In this document: positions 1-7,447 of the stretch, one piece after another
How positions within the stretch are numbered: position 1 is the first letter of the stretch
Layout: every line of letters begins with the position of its first letter
DNA from: Afipia sp.
Lineage (GTDB): Bacteria > Pseudomonadota > Alphaproteobacteria > Rhizobiales > Xanthobacteraceae
Reading direction: 5' to 3'
Assembly: GCA_020056155.1 (NCBI GenBank)
Contig: JAGVII010000039.1
Location: 1 to 12,503 of the forward strand
Length of the DNA: 12,503 bases
Notes under the pieces: model-generated
Database searches by the model: none
What the model saw: only the letters and a program-made list of their open reading frames with translations
Told to the model about the DNA's origin: nothing
Made by a program: the position numbers and the translations under genes

Positions 1-387
1 AAGGAAGCCGAAATCCGGGCCAACATCGAAGTCGTCAAGAAACGCATCATGGCGCTCAAGAAAGGGCACGGCGAAGCGAGTTTGCTCCAGCAGGAGGTCG
101 CCAACGCGCAGCGCGCCTACGATGCAGTTTCCCAGCGGGCAAGCCAGAGCAACCTGGAAAGCCAGACACAACAAACCAACGCCTCGGTGCTTTCGCCCGC
201 CGTTGAACCGCTCAAGCCCTCCTCGCCCAAGATACTGTTGAACATCGCCCTGGCCATCTTCCTTGGCGGCTTGCTTGGCATCGGTGCCGCCCTGCTCATG
301 GAACTGACTGACCGCCGCATTCGATCGCGTGACGACGTCAAGCAAGCGCTTGGGCTGCCGATTCTGGCCGAACTGAAAGCGTCCTGA
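1..387 (+). CDS. epsF: Chain length determinant protein EpsF, C-terminal part (5' truncated by window edge)
   Basis: The reading frame is open from base 1, so this is the last 128 residues of a longer protein. EpsF is the inner-membrane polysaccharide co-polymerase (Wzz/GumC-like) that controls chain length in exosortase-linked EPS systems. The fragment shows an Ala/Gln/Glu-rich helical stretch typical of the periplasmic coiled coil, then a Pro-rich junction (LKPSSPK), a single membrane segment at about fragment residues 78-100, and a short cytoplasmic tail (DRRIRSRDDVKQALGLPIL) of the kind that contacts the partner kinase. The stop is two bases before the EpsG start, so the pair is probably translationally coupled. 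The family call rests on this C-terminal pattern plus the EpsG neighbour. A generic Wzz-family protein is the only realistic alternative. Confidence 0.88.
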   Translation, partial: KEAEIRANIEVVKKRIMALKKGHGEASLLQQEVANAQRAYDAVSQRASQSNLESQTQQTNASVLSPAVEPLKPSSPKILLNIALAIFLGGLLGIGAALLMELTDRRIRSRDDVKQALGLPILAELKAS

Positions 388-389
388 CC

Positions 390-1289
390 ATGAGTACACC
401 TGATCTCGGCGAGAATCGCATCTCGGCGGCCATGCCCAGCACGCTGCCACCCTCCACCAACCGACTGATTGGCACCATTCTCGTCGATAGCGGCAAGCTC
501 ACCCCTGAGCAAGTCGGCCAGATTTCCACCTTGCAGAAGCGTCTTGGTGTTCGTTTCGGCAAGGCAGCCCAGGAACTGGGCCTACTGACGGAAGAGGACC
601 TCCACTTCGCCCACGCCCGCCAATACGGCTACCCCTGCCTGCGGCGCGGCGAAAGCCGCGTTGCCGAAGAAGTCGTCGCCGCCTACCAGCCGCAAGACCG
701 GCGGGTCGAAACCCTGCGCGCCCTGCGCAGCCAGTTGATGCTGCGCTGGTTTGCCGACCAGCCTAGTCGCAAAGCCATTGCCGTCGTGAGCCCCGGCCAA
801 GGCGAAGGCCGCAGCTACACGGCTGCCAATCTTGCGGTTGTCTTCTCCCAGTTGGGCCAAAACACCCTCCTGATCGACGCCGACATGCGCCAGGCCCGCC
901 AACACACGCTTTTCAATGTGGGAAACCTGGTCGGCCTTTCCGGCGTTCTCTCCGGACGCAGCACCACCGCCCCGCTGCTGCGGCTTAACGACCTTGCATC
1001 CCTTACCCTCCTCACCGCCGGCCCGCAACCGCCGAATCCGCAGGAACTGCTCGGCCGGGACGTGCTTACCAAACTGCTCGACAAGTTTGCCAGGATGTTC
1101 GATGTCATCATCATCGACACGCCGGCCGGGACCACCTATGCCGACGCGCAAATGATCGCCGCCCATACCGGCGGTGCGCTCATGCTGGCCCACAAAGACC
1201 ACACCAACCTTTCCGGCGCCGTCGAGTTCGCCGACAACCTGCGCGAACTCGACGTTACTTTGGTCGGCGCCGTTCTCAACGTATTCTGA
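390..1289 (+). CDS. epsG: Chain-length-determinant-associated tyrosine kinase-like ATPase EpsG
   Basis: This 299-residue cytoplasmic P-loop ATPase of the bacterial tyrosine kinase (BY-kinase/ParA-like) group is the partner of EpsF. Residues about 25-85 resemble the small N-terminal domain of type II secretion/MshE ATPases (LTPEQ, LLTEEDL, YGYP). A linker with QDRRVETLRALRSQL precedes the ATPase domain. The Walker A region is at residues 134-142 (SPGQGEGRS), Walker A' at 160-167 (LLIDADMR) and Walker B at 239-243 (VIIID). The residue usually Lys in Walker A is Arg141; I recall EGRS being common in EpsG relatives, so this is probably a family trait. There is no C-terminal tyrosine cluster: the protein ends LVGAVLNVF. 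Start ATG lies two bases after the epsF stop. Its likely role is cycling of EpsF oligomers during EPS polymerisation. Confidence 0.9.
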   Translation: MSTPDLGENRISAAMPSTLPPSTNRLIGTILVDSGKLTPEQVGQISTLQKRLGVRFGKAAQELGLLTEEDLHFAHARQYGYPCLRRGESRVAEEVVAAYQPQDRRVETLRALRSQLMLRWFADQPSRKAIAVVSPGQGEGRSYTAANLAVVFSQLGQNTLLIDADMRQARQHTLFNVGNLVGLSGVLSGRSTTAPLLRLNDLASLTLLTAGPQPPNPQELLGRDVLTKLLDKFARMFDVIIIDTPAGTTYADAQMIAAHTGGALMLAHKDHTNLSGAVEFADNLRELDVTLVGAVLNVF

Positions 1290-1291
1290 GG
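1288..1291 (+). promoter_or_regulatory. Ribosome binding site for the exosortase gene
   Basis: GAGG overlaps the epsG stop codon and lies six bases before the ATG at 1298. It fixes the exosortase start and indicates that its translation is coupled to the end of epsG. Confidence 0.6.
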
Positions 1292-1297
1292 CGGCCC

Positions 1298-2986
1298 ATG
1301 GCCATCTCGACCACGGCCGCCCACAGCACCCGGTCAAGCAGTGTCCACTGGTACTTGCTGCTCGCCGGCTGGGCTGCCATGTACGGCCCCACCTACTGGG
1401 ATCTCGCGGGCACCATCTGGCGTACCGACGAACAATTTCACGGCGCAATCTTCCTAGTCGTCATCGCCTGGCTGATCTGGGACAAGCGACTTCCGGCCGT
1501 TGCCACCCCCCCCACACCATGCCCACTCGCCGGCGGACTCCTGTTCGGTTTCGGTCTGTTGCTCTATGTCATCGGCCGTTCGCAAGACATTCTGATATTC
1601 GAAGTCGGTTCGCAAATCCCCGTGCTTGCCGGCGCCCTGCTCTTCCTGCACGGCGCCAATGCATTGCGCGCCCTATGGTTCCCCACTCTCTATTTCGTCT
1701 TCATGGTGCCGCTGCCCGGCGTGCTGGTAGACGCCATGACGGGTCCGCTCAAGCAATGGGTTTCCATCATCGCCGAGAACCTCCTGCACGCCGCCGGCTA
1801 CCCTGTCGCGCGCAACGGTGTCACACTCAGCATCGGCCAATACCAGTTGCTCGTCGCCGACGCCTGCTCCGGACTCAACTCCATGTTCTCGCTTTCCGCG
1901 CTCGGCCTGCTGTACATGTACCTGATGCCACGCAAGTCCTGGCTGCACAACGGCATCATGCTCGCCAGCATTCTGCCCATAGCATTCGCCGCCAACATCG
2001 TGCGCGTGATCGTGCTCATCCTCATCACCTACCACCTCGGCGACGAAGCAGGGCAGGGCTTCCTGCACGGCACAGCCGGTATGGTGCTCATCATCGTCGC
2101 TTTGATCCTCATCATCGCTCTCGATTCGTTCTCCCAGTTCGTACTAGACCGCCGACGCCTTGGAAGTTCGGTCAATACTACGGCTGGCATAGCCGCCGGA
2201 TCATCTGCGTCCAACGAAGTCCCGGAAGGGCGCACACCAATCGCCGACGGGAGCGCATTGAGTGCTAGCGCCACGGGAATATCGAATCGCAGGAACCTGG
2301 CTTTCGGCCTGATGCTGTTTATTGCTGTTGTATCCGCCATTGCTCTCCGACCAAAGGCTATTTCGGTAAGCGCTCAGCCCAACTTGGAGTTGCTCATTCC
2401 AAAGCAATTCGGCGAATGGACTATCGACCAGTCCATCATCCCAGTGTTGCCAAATCCGGGCTCACAGCAACAGCTTGCGGAGACATATGATCAAACCGTC
2501 AATCGCACCTATATCAATGGAACTGGGAAAACGATAATGCTGTCGGTCGCGTACGGCAGTCGCCAAAACCAGAAGCTTAAGGCGCATCGTCAGGAAGTCT
2601 GTTATGCCGCGCAGGGCTTTGAGATACGAAATCTAAAGCATGTAACCGCGCGCATATCGGATGTGAATATTGTGGTGACACACATGCTGGCGGTCGCAAA
2701 ACAAAGGGAAGAACCAGTCACCTACTGGTTCACGGTCGGCAATCGGGTCGTTCAATCACACCTGCAACGGCTTGTCGCGCAATTGCAGTACGGTCTCGCC
2801 GGAACCATCCCGGACGGTATCCTAGTAAGAATCTCCAGCCTCGATTCAAACGAACAAGCTGCCTATCAAGACCACGTCAAGTTCATGAACGAAATGCTTG
2901 AATTCATGCCGCTGGAAGGAAGGGTTCGGTTCGTGGGCGACGCAGATCGCCAAGTCCGGCCAACTCAAACAAATGATCAAGAATGA
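1298..2986 (+). CDS. xrtB-epsI: Exosortase (XrtB-like) fused to an EpsI domain
   Basis: A single 562-residue frame. Residues 1 to about 285 form a polytopic membrane protease/transpeptidase of the exosortase family, which cleaves PEP-CTERM sorting signals. Visible catalytic motifs are Cys190 in VADACSGLNSMFSL, Arg236 in AANIVRVIV and His257 in FLHGTAGM. Residues about 286-330 are a Ser/Ala/Gly/Thr-rich linker with no recognisable fold. A membrane anchor follows at about 334-350, then an EpsI (DUF3485) domain at about 360-545 with FGEWTI and the family signature HRQEVCYAAQGF around Cys435. The EpsF/EpsG neighbours point to the XrtB subtype. In EPS loci of that type epsH/xrtB and epsI are, as I know them, separate genes, whereas some other exosortase subtypes (XrtA, XrtD) do carry a C-terminal EpsI. 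Base composition shifts near the linker. An XrtA-type assignment is possible. Confidence 0.88.
   Translation: MAISTTAAHSTRSSSVHWYLLLAGWAAMYGPTYWDLAGTIWRTDEQFHGAIFLVVIAWLIWDKRLPAVATPPTPCPLAGGLLFGFGLLLYVIGRSQDILIFEVGSQIPVLAGALLFLHGANALRALWFPTLYFVFMVPLPGVLVDAMTGPLKQWVSIIAENLLHAAGYPVARNGVTLSIGQYQLLVADACSGLNSMFSLSALGLLYMYLMPRKSWLHNGIMLASILPIAFAANIVRVIVLILITYHLGDEAGQGFLHGTAGMVLIIVALILIIALDSFSQFVLDRRRLGSSVNTTAGIAAGSSASNEVPEGRTPIADGSALSASATGISNRRNLAFGLMLFIAVVSAIALRPKAISVSAQPNLELLIPKQFGEWTIDQSIIPVLPNPGSQQQLAETYDQTVNRTYINGTGKTIMLSVAYGSRQNQKLKAHRQEVCYAAQGFEIRNLKHVTARISDVNIVVTHMLAVAKQREEPVTYWFTVGNRVVQSHLQRLVAQLQYGLAGTIPDGILVRISSLDSNEQAAYQDHVKFMNEMLEFMPLEGRVRFVGDADRQVRPTQTNDQE
2248..2260 (+). promoter_or_regulatory. 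Possible internal ribosome binding site and TTG start for a separate EpsI product
   Basis: GGGAG at 2248-2252 lies five bases before an in-frame TTG at 2258 (Leu321 of the fusion), inside the linker and just ahead of the EpsI membrane anchor. Initiation here would give a free EpsI of about 242 residues. This is visible in the sequence but short, and could be chance. Confidence 0.25.
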
Positions 2987-4326
2987 TTGACGTTGTCATG
3001 AAACTCGGCGGCCGCGCTGCTACAGGTATGGATACCCATCTAAAGGAACTCGTCGGAAAGGGTGCGATCGCGTTTGGCTATCGAGTGGGAGGTGTGGGTC
3101 TCGTCTTTGTCCTTCAAATCATTCTGGCACGAAAGTTGGGAGTCTACGAATTCGGGCTCTACTCGCTCTGCATAACACTCACAATGCTCCTGTCGAGCAT
3201 TGCCCGTCTTGGGTTTGATTTGGCTATCGTCCGCAAGGTTGCTGAAGCCATCGCAAAAGGAATGCCTGGAAACGCGCGGGCTTGGCTTTTTAAGTCTATG
3301 CAAATAGTGTTTGTCGCAAGCATATTGACTTCCACTCTACTTTTTCTTTTGTCAGACCTCATTGCGGGAGCCTTATATAAAGAACCCAGACTCTCAGCGC
3401 CACTAAGCATGTTCGCCTTCGTGATACCAGCAACCGCACTCATGGTCATTGTGGCCGAAAGCCTAAAAGGACTAAAGGACGTCGCCTCCGCTGCCATGGT
3501 GCAGAATGTCCTTGTGCCGTTGTTCTTGCTAGCTCTCCTGATTTCCGTGCCCACTCATATCGAGGCACGCGATGTGGCTTTTCTCTACTTGGGCGCGACA
3601 ATCATTTCCCTCGGTTATGGCTATTTCAGGTGGACCGCTGCAATTAGTAGCAATGATCTACAGCAGATATCAGCACGAGAGGTCTTGCGTTTCGCGTGGC
3701 CCTTCTTTCTTGCAAACGTCGGCTCCATGCTGCTCACGTGGTCTGACACGATCATTGTCGGCTTGTTTGCAAACGCAGAAGTGGTCGCGAGCTACTACGC
3801 AGCCAGCAAGCTTGCCACGGTAACGAGCTTCATTTTGATATCGATCAATGCAATTTCCGCACCGAAATTCACCGCAATGTACACCCTTGGTGATAGTGCC
3901 AATCTGGAAAGGCTGGCCAAACAATCAACCACTATCATGATCGTCTTGGCCTTCATTCCCATTGTGCTGCTTATATCATTCCCCGCTTTCTGGCTCGGAC
4001 TCTTTGGCACGAAGTTTGAGCAGGCGCAATTCCCATTGCTCGTCCTTACGGCCGGCCAAGCCGTTAACGTCGGGTGCGGGTCCGTCGGTCTGCTGCTCGC
4101 TATGACTGGCCATGAAAAAACAATGGGCAGTATCTTTCTGACAACCGCAGTGCTCACGATTTTCGCGAGCATCCTGTCTGGCATGCGCTGGGGTGCAGAT
4201 GGCGTGGCCACATCGACGGCCATTGGCATGGCCACTTGGAACATCTGGATGCTATTAGCAGTGAGAAAACATTTAGGCTTTTGGACATTTCCCTTGCTGG
4301 CTGGACGCAGCCGTATTCCCTCTTAA
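2983..4326 (+). CDS. Wzx-type flippase / polysaccharide biosynthesis membrane protein
   Basis: A 447-residue, strongly hydrophobic protein with about 12 predicted membrane helices, matching the usual size of MOP-superfamily lipid-linked oligosaccharide flippases. The N-terminal region carries the typical pattern GKGAIAFGYRVGG...LARKLGVYEFGLYSL, followed by an amphipathic loop with LGFDLAIVRKVAE. Later helices hold charged residues expected in the translocation channel (for example LTWSDTIIVG). Its job is to turn the undecaprenyl-linked repeat unit to the periplasmic face. The ATG overlaps the upstream stop in an ATGA arrangement, which indicates translational coupling. A second in-frame ATG at 2998 is an alternative start. 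GC is lower than in the upstream genes (23 of 60 bases at 3301-3360), as is common for repeat-unit-specific genes that are exchanged between strains. Confidence 0.88.
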   Translation: MIDVVMKLGGRAATGMDTHLKELVGKGAIAFGYRVGGVGLVFVLQIILARKLGVYEFGLYSLCITLTMLLSSIARLGFDLAIVRKVAEAIAKGMPGNARAWLFKSMQIVFVASILTSTLLFLLSDLIAGALYKEPRLSAPLSMFAFVIPATALMVIVAESLKGLKDVASAAMVQNVLVPLFLLALLISVPTHIEARDVAFLYLGATIISLGYGYFRWTAAISSNDLQQISAREVLRFAWPFFLANVGSMLLTWSDTIIVGLFANAEVVASYYAASKLATVTSFILISINAISAPKFTAMYTLGDSANLERLAKQSTTIMIVLAFIPIVLLISFPAFWLGLFGTKFEQAQFPLLVLTAGQAVNVGCGSVGLLLAMTGHEKTMGSIFLTTAVLTIFASILSGMRWGADGVATSTAIGMATWNIWMLLAVRKHLGFWTFPLLAGRSRIPS

Positions 4327-4346
4327 CATCTATCGTGACCCTTTCG

Positions 4347-5282
4347 ATGCCCCCCCACTCCGAAAACAACAGAATCAAAGTAGTCTACGTTGGTGGCTCC
4401 GGGCGCTGTGGCAGCACTTTGCTCAGCCTCCTGTTTAGCCAGCACCAGTCTTTTTGCGATTGCGGCGAGATCCGGAATATTTGGGACAGAGGCATTCTGG
4501 AAAATAGAAAATGTGCCTGCGGTGAGCCTTTCAGCAATTGCCAGTTCTGGTCTGCCGTCGTCCAGTCGGCGTTCGGAAAAGTGGATACTGCAACGATCAC
4601 TCGAATGTCGACCGTAGCAGGCAAAGTAACCCGATACCGCAACTATTTCAAACTGCGCAACGCATCGCAATCCGGTCACGGGTTCGTTCCCGAGGACTAT
4701 CGGGAAGCACTAGACAGGCTTTACAAGGCAATATCGAATTCTGCGCAAGGAAAGATCATCATTGACTCCTCAAAGTCGGCCGCCTATGCCCGCTTACTGA
4801 TGATGCTGCCGGATGTGGATATCTTCTACGTCAATCTCATCAGAAATCCTCGCGCTGTCGTGTACTCGTGGCAGAAAAAAATGACATACGAACCCGGAAC
4901 GGCTCGCGAGATGGACAGATTCGGCGTAGTCAGGGCGTCCCTGATATGGAAGTTCGCATACATGACCGCAAACGATGTGATGAAGGAGGTGCCGGGTATC
5001 ACCATACGGTATGAAGACCTCGTCAATGACACATCCGGAACCATGGGGTCGATTCTGTCGGGCATCAACACTTGGCTGGGAAGCCCGCTGCCGGATATGA
5101 ACATCGAAAAGTTGTCTTGGGCGAACGTCACCCATTCTCTGTCCGGGAACCCGTTGCGTTTCCGCAAGGGTGAAGCGATCAAACTTGACGAAAAATGGAA
5201 GACAGAATTCAAGGGAATAGGCGCCCTTGCAACTTCCATACTATGTAACAGCGAAATCCGTAGATACCGCTACGCCAGCTGA
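4347..5282 (+). CDS. PAPS-dependent sulfotransferase
   Basis: A 311-residue soluble protein predicted to move sulfate from 3'-phosphoadenosine-5'-phosphosulfate to a hydroxyl (or amino) acceptor, most likely on the EPS repeat unit. The 5'-phosphosulfate loop is at residues 16-27 (GGSGRCGSTLLS). The 3'-phosphate region is at about 164-175, with Arg166, Asn167, Pro168, Arg169 and Ser174 (RNPRAVVYS). RYEDL at 221-225 is another family landmark. A Cys pattern near the N-terminus (CDCGEIR, CACGEPFSNCQFW) is also seen in other sulfotransferases of this group. There is no signal peptide or membrane helix, so it acts in the cytoplasm, before or while the lipid-linked unit awaits flipping. ATG 4347 is chosen because it puts the P-loop near the N-terminus; the frame stays open back to a TTG at 4236 inside the flippase, and a GTG lies at 4335. 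No clear ribosome site is visible. The acceptor is unknown. Confidence 0.85.
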   Translation: MPPHSENNRIKVVYVGGSGRCGSTLLSLLFSQHQSFCDCGEIRNIWDRGILENRKCACGEPFSNCQFWSAVVQSAFGKVDTATITRMSTVAGKVTRYRNYFKLRNASQSGHGFVPEDYREALDRLYKAISNSAQGKIIIDSSKSAAYARLLMMLPDVDIFYVNLIRNPRAVVYSWQKKMTYEPGTAREMDRFGVVRASLIWKFAYMTANDVMKEVPGITIRYEDLVNDTSGTMGSILSGINTWLGSPLPDMNIEKLSWANVTHSLSGNPLRFRKGEAIKLDEKWKTEFKGIGALATSILCNSEIRRYRYAS

Positions 5283-5308
5283 TGCCATGAAGTCATACAG
5301 TTATCATT

Positions 5309-5320
5309 CTCCAACTGGAG
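5309..5320 (+). promoter_or_regulatory. Ribosome binding site (GGAG) within a small inverted repeat, before a TTG start
   Basis: GGAG at 5317-5320 is seven bases before TTG 5328 and decides that unusual start codon. It forms the right arm of CTCC-AACT-GGAG (5309-5320), a four-base-pair stem that could weakly mask the site. The 45-base gap between the sulfotransferase and this gene holds nothing else I recognise. Confidence 0.5.
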
Positions 5321-5327
5321 TGCAGCG

Positions 5328-6605
5328 TTGATTGCAAGCGATAGCGCCGGGAAGTCAGATCCGCACTTGGTATTTTTGCGGTTTGTTTTGGTATATGTCG
5401 TCCTGCTAGCCTTGTCAGCCGTTACGGGCGCCGGGTTGTTTCGTACTTTTTCCTACGTGATAGCCCTACTGATGCTCTTTGTCCTAACACTAAGGCTCTC
5501 CAACAAGCAGGGCGGTGGACTCGATGGAATGCAATACGTTCTGCCTCTGTTGCTGTACTACTACGGGCTTCTCGGGTCGATTGCGTACAATTTCGAAACG
5601 CTGGATTGGCCGGTCGCGATCAAGTTGTTACTAGCTCCCTTGTTCTTGATGATCGGCGCCAGAATCGAAGCCGGACGTTCTGCCAATGGTTCCGTCGCGG
5701 TAGGGACATGGGTCGTGTTCGGTCTTATCGTCCTGCTTCCAGTTGTCGTGCTAGCGTTTCAGCTGGCGACGGGCGTGAACGTCTTTGCCAGGGGTGCCGA
5801 ATTCTCGATATTCGCCAATCGCAACAATGCCGGCCTGTACGCTGTTGCCCTCCTTGGGCTGTATACCGTGCTTGCCCGACGCGCGCCGACAAATATCCTC
5901 GTCTACGTGGCGGTCGGAGCAAGCTTCGGAACCCTCGGTGTACTTTTCGCGGTCATTCTCTCTCTCATGCTGCTGATAGCAACGCGAGGAAATCTCATTC
6001 GCTATGCTTTCGGCCTGCTTATCGCTGGCGCCAGCATGTTCGTCCTGTCCGTTAACGATGTATGGATATTCGCACGCTTTAAGCCGGTGTTTGGCACCGT
6101 GCAACTGCTTATCGATCCCCGCGTGCAGTTTGCCTCGTTGAGCTACGAGCGGCTTTATCATTATCTCGGTACTACAGACTTGTCCTTGGCGTTCCGCATA
6201 AAACACTGGCATGACTTGATAGACATTTTGGCATCCGCTCCGATATTCAACTCGGTGTTCGGGATGGGCGTTGGTGCTTCGATCCGCCTGTCCCAAGCAA
6301 TATTGCCTCCACACAACGACTACCTTCGCATGCTTTTCGAATGCGGCATCGTAACTTTCGTCGGTTTCGTCGCGTTGTTGGCAATCATGCTGGCAAAGCT
6401 CGGGCGCCGCTGGGAGACAATCCCATTTCTAGCCATAGCCTTGTACTTGTTCAGCGAAAACTTGGTCGACAATTTCTTGGCCATGGCAGTCTTCTATTAC
6501 ACCGGAGGGGCGCTTCTTTATCGCCTGCGACAGAAGGATCTTGCTTCAATTCCGTCGCCCCGAACTATTAGCAGAATCATCCCTTCGCATGGCAATATCA
6601 CTTAA
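5328..6605 (+). CDS. O-antigen ligase / Wzy-type polymerase family membrane protein
   Basis: A 425-residue protein with about 10-11 hydrophobic helices, the normal size for the Wzy/WaaL group (Wzy_C, PF04932). A large periplasmic loop lies between roughly residues 255 and 335. It contains Arg290 in AFRIKHWHDLID, a FGMGVGAS glycine-rich turn, and His329-Asn330 in PPHNDYLRMLFECGI, the conserved HN-x-x-L pattern just before the next helix. In an EPS locus with a flippase and EpsF/EpsG this protein is most likely the polymerase that joins repeat units at the periplasmic face; ligation to another acceptor cannot be excluded. Translation starts at TTG with a well-placed GGAG. The 3' end overlaps the next gene by 17 bases in another frame. 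Confidence 0.85.
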   Translation: MIASDSAGKSDPHLVFLRFVLVYVVLLALSAVTGAGLFRTFSYVIALLMLFVLTLRLSNKQGGGLDGMQYVLPLLLYYYGLLGSIAYNFETLDWPVAIKLLLAPLFLMIGARIEAGRSANGSVAVGTWVVFGLIVLLPVVVLAFQLATGVNVFARGAEFSIFANRNNAGLYAVALLGLYTVLARRAPTNILVYVAVGASFGTLGVLFAVILSLMLLIATRGNLIRYAFGLLIAGASMFVLSVNDVWIFARFKPVFGTVQLLIDPRVQFASLSYERLYHYLGTTDLSLAFRIKHWHDLIDILASAPIFNSVFGMGVGASIRLSQAILPPHNDYLRMLFECGIVTFVGFVALLAIMLAKLGRRWETIPFLAIALYLFSENLVDNFLAMAVFYYTGGALLYRLRQKDLASIPSPRTISRIIPSHGNIT

Positions 6606-7446
6606 CAACCCGTATTGCGCGCAACGTATCGAGCGGAGTCCTGATGTCCTACCGATTGGGCTTAGGATCGTCTGGATCGTCGTTACGTTGGCGTGTCCGC
6701 TTGCCGCTGATATGGCCGTTGCTAAGACGTTGGCGGAAGACGAGAAGGCCAGCGTTATGGAATCACTTCCTGCTTTCAGCGGGCCGCATGAGGGCCTGCC
6801 CTTGGGCGTACCGTCCGGCTATGACTGGTCTTCTCGCCCCGTCATGAAGCAGGGCAACCGGCCCGGGCTAAATAAGGCCATGACCGGATGGGGGCACGCG
6901 TTCTGGGCTCAGAATTCCGGGCTGTCTGGGCCAGATCTGCAACTGCGCAATCTGCGCGTCTACCTTTGTTCCGGATCGCCAGGCCATTGGGGACTGGTTC
7001 AGTCCACGGAAATATTCGGACGCCAATTTGACGCGGATTTCAAGCAAAACATCAGCCACCAGGCTTTGAGGATGCAGTCCAGCAACGGCGACCTGACCGT
7101 GGCTTTCTCGCGGGGAAGTGCTTTCCACTTCTGGCCCAAGGGAGAACGGCATGTGCTACCGAATGAGCCATTGTGCGGTGTTGTCGTAACAGTTCAGGCT
7201 CGCGAAGTGAGTGCACCCGGAACCGAAGAAGCTTCTGCCGGTCATTATCTCATCGGACTGGGTGCTGATTACTGGCGCGACCGAACTACAGCGTGGAACG
7301 GTAAAGATTCGAATCCAGGCATTGCCGTTGGCCGACTTCGATATGTTTCCAACCAATGGCGCTGGTATATCCTCAATACTGCGACGACAGACGACACGAT
7401 ACGATTATTGAAGAACGGTTTCACAGACTTGACGCAGAGACAGTAA
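6589..7446 (+). CDS. Secreted protein of unknown function in the EPS operon
   Basis: About 285 residues that I cannot assign to a family. The N-terminus looks like a signal peptide: basic and polar residues to about 26, a hydrophobic core at 27-41 (IVWIVVTLACPLAA), then AVA at 43-45 as a possible signal peptidase I site. Cys36 does not sit in a good lipobox, so a lipoprotein is unlikely. The mature part is rich in Trp, Tyr, Gly and alternating hydrophobic residues (GWGHAFWAQNSG, FHFWPKGERH, GADYWRDRTTAW, NQWRWYIL), which suggests a beta-sheet fold and possibly glycan contact; this is inference. There is no PEP-CTERM tail. ATG 6589 is chosen, overlapping the previous gene; a TTG at 6541 extends the frame by 16 residues. 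Position between polymerase and glycosyltransferase suggests a periplasmic or surface accessory to this EPS. Confidence 0.7.
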   Translation: MAISLNNPYCAQRIERSPDVLPIGLRIVWIVVTLACPLAADMAVAKTLAEDEKASVMESLPAFSGPHEGLPLGVPSGYDWSSRPVMKQGNRPGLNKAMTGWGHAFWAQNSGLSGPDLQLRNLRVYLCSGSPGHWGLVQSTEIFGRQFDADFKQNISHQALRMQSSNGDLTVAFSRGSAFHFWPKGERHVLPNEPLCGVVVTVQAREVSAPGTEEASAGHYLIGLGADYWRDRTTAWNGKDSNPGIAVGRLRYVSNQWRWYILNTATTDDTIRLLKNGFTDLTQRQ

Positions 7447-7447
7447 C

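Noticed and set aside
582..1448. Long open frame on the minus strand opposite epsG
   Set aside because: It lies fully opposite well-supported coding sequence in a high-GC region, where antisense frames stay open by chance. Its translation has no recognisable motif.
1174..2268. A 364-codon plus-strand frame overlapping epsG and the exosortase
   Set aside because: The translation is Arg/His/Pro-rich with no domain, typical of an out-of-frame reading of a GC-rich gene. The exosortase motifs are in the other frame.
6665..6683. Short direct repeat of GGATCGTC
   Set aside because: Two copies within the hydrophobic core of a signal peptide, explained by the repeated Ile-Val codons. No sign of a regulatory or mobile repeat.
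6624..6696. Lipoprotein signal in the secreted unknown protein (Cys36)
   Set aside because: The residues before Cys36 (Thr-Leu-Ala) do not fit the lipobox order and Pro follows the Cys. An ordinary signal peptidase site at about residue 45 fits better.
6589..7446. Secreted unknown protein as a PEP-CTERM substrate of the exosortase
   Set aside because: The C-terminus has no PEP motif, no terminal hydrophobic helix and no basic tail.
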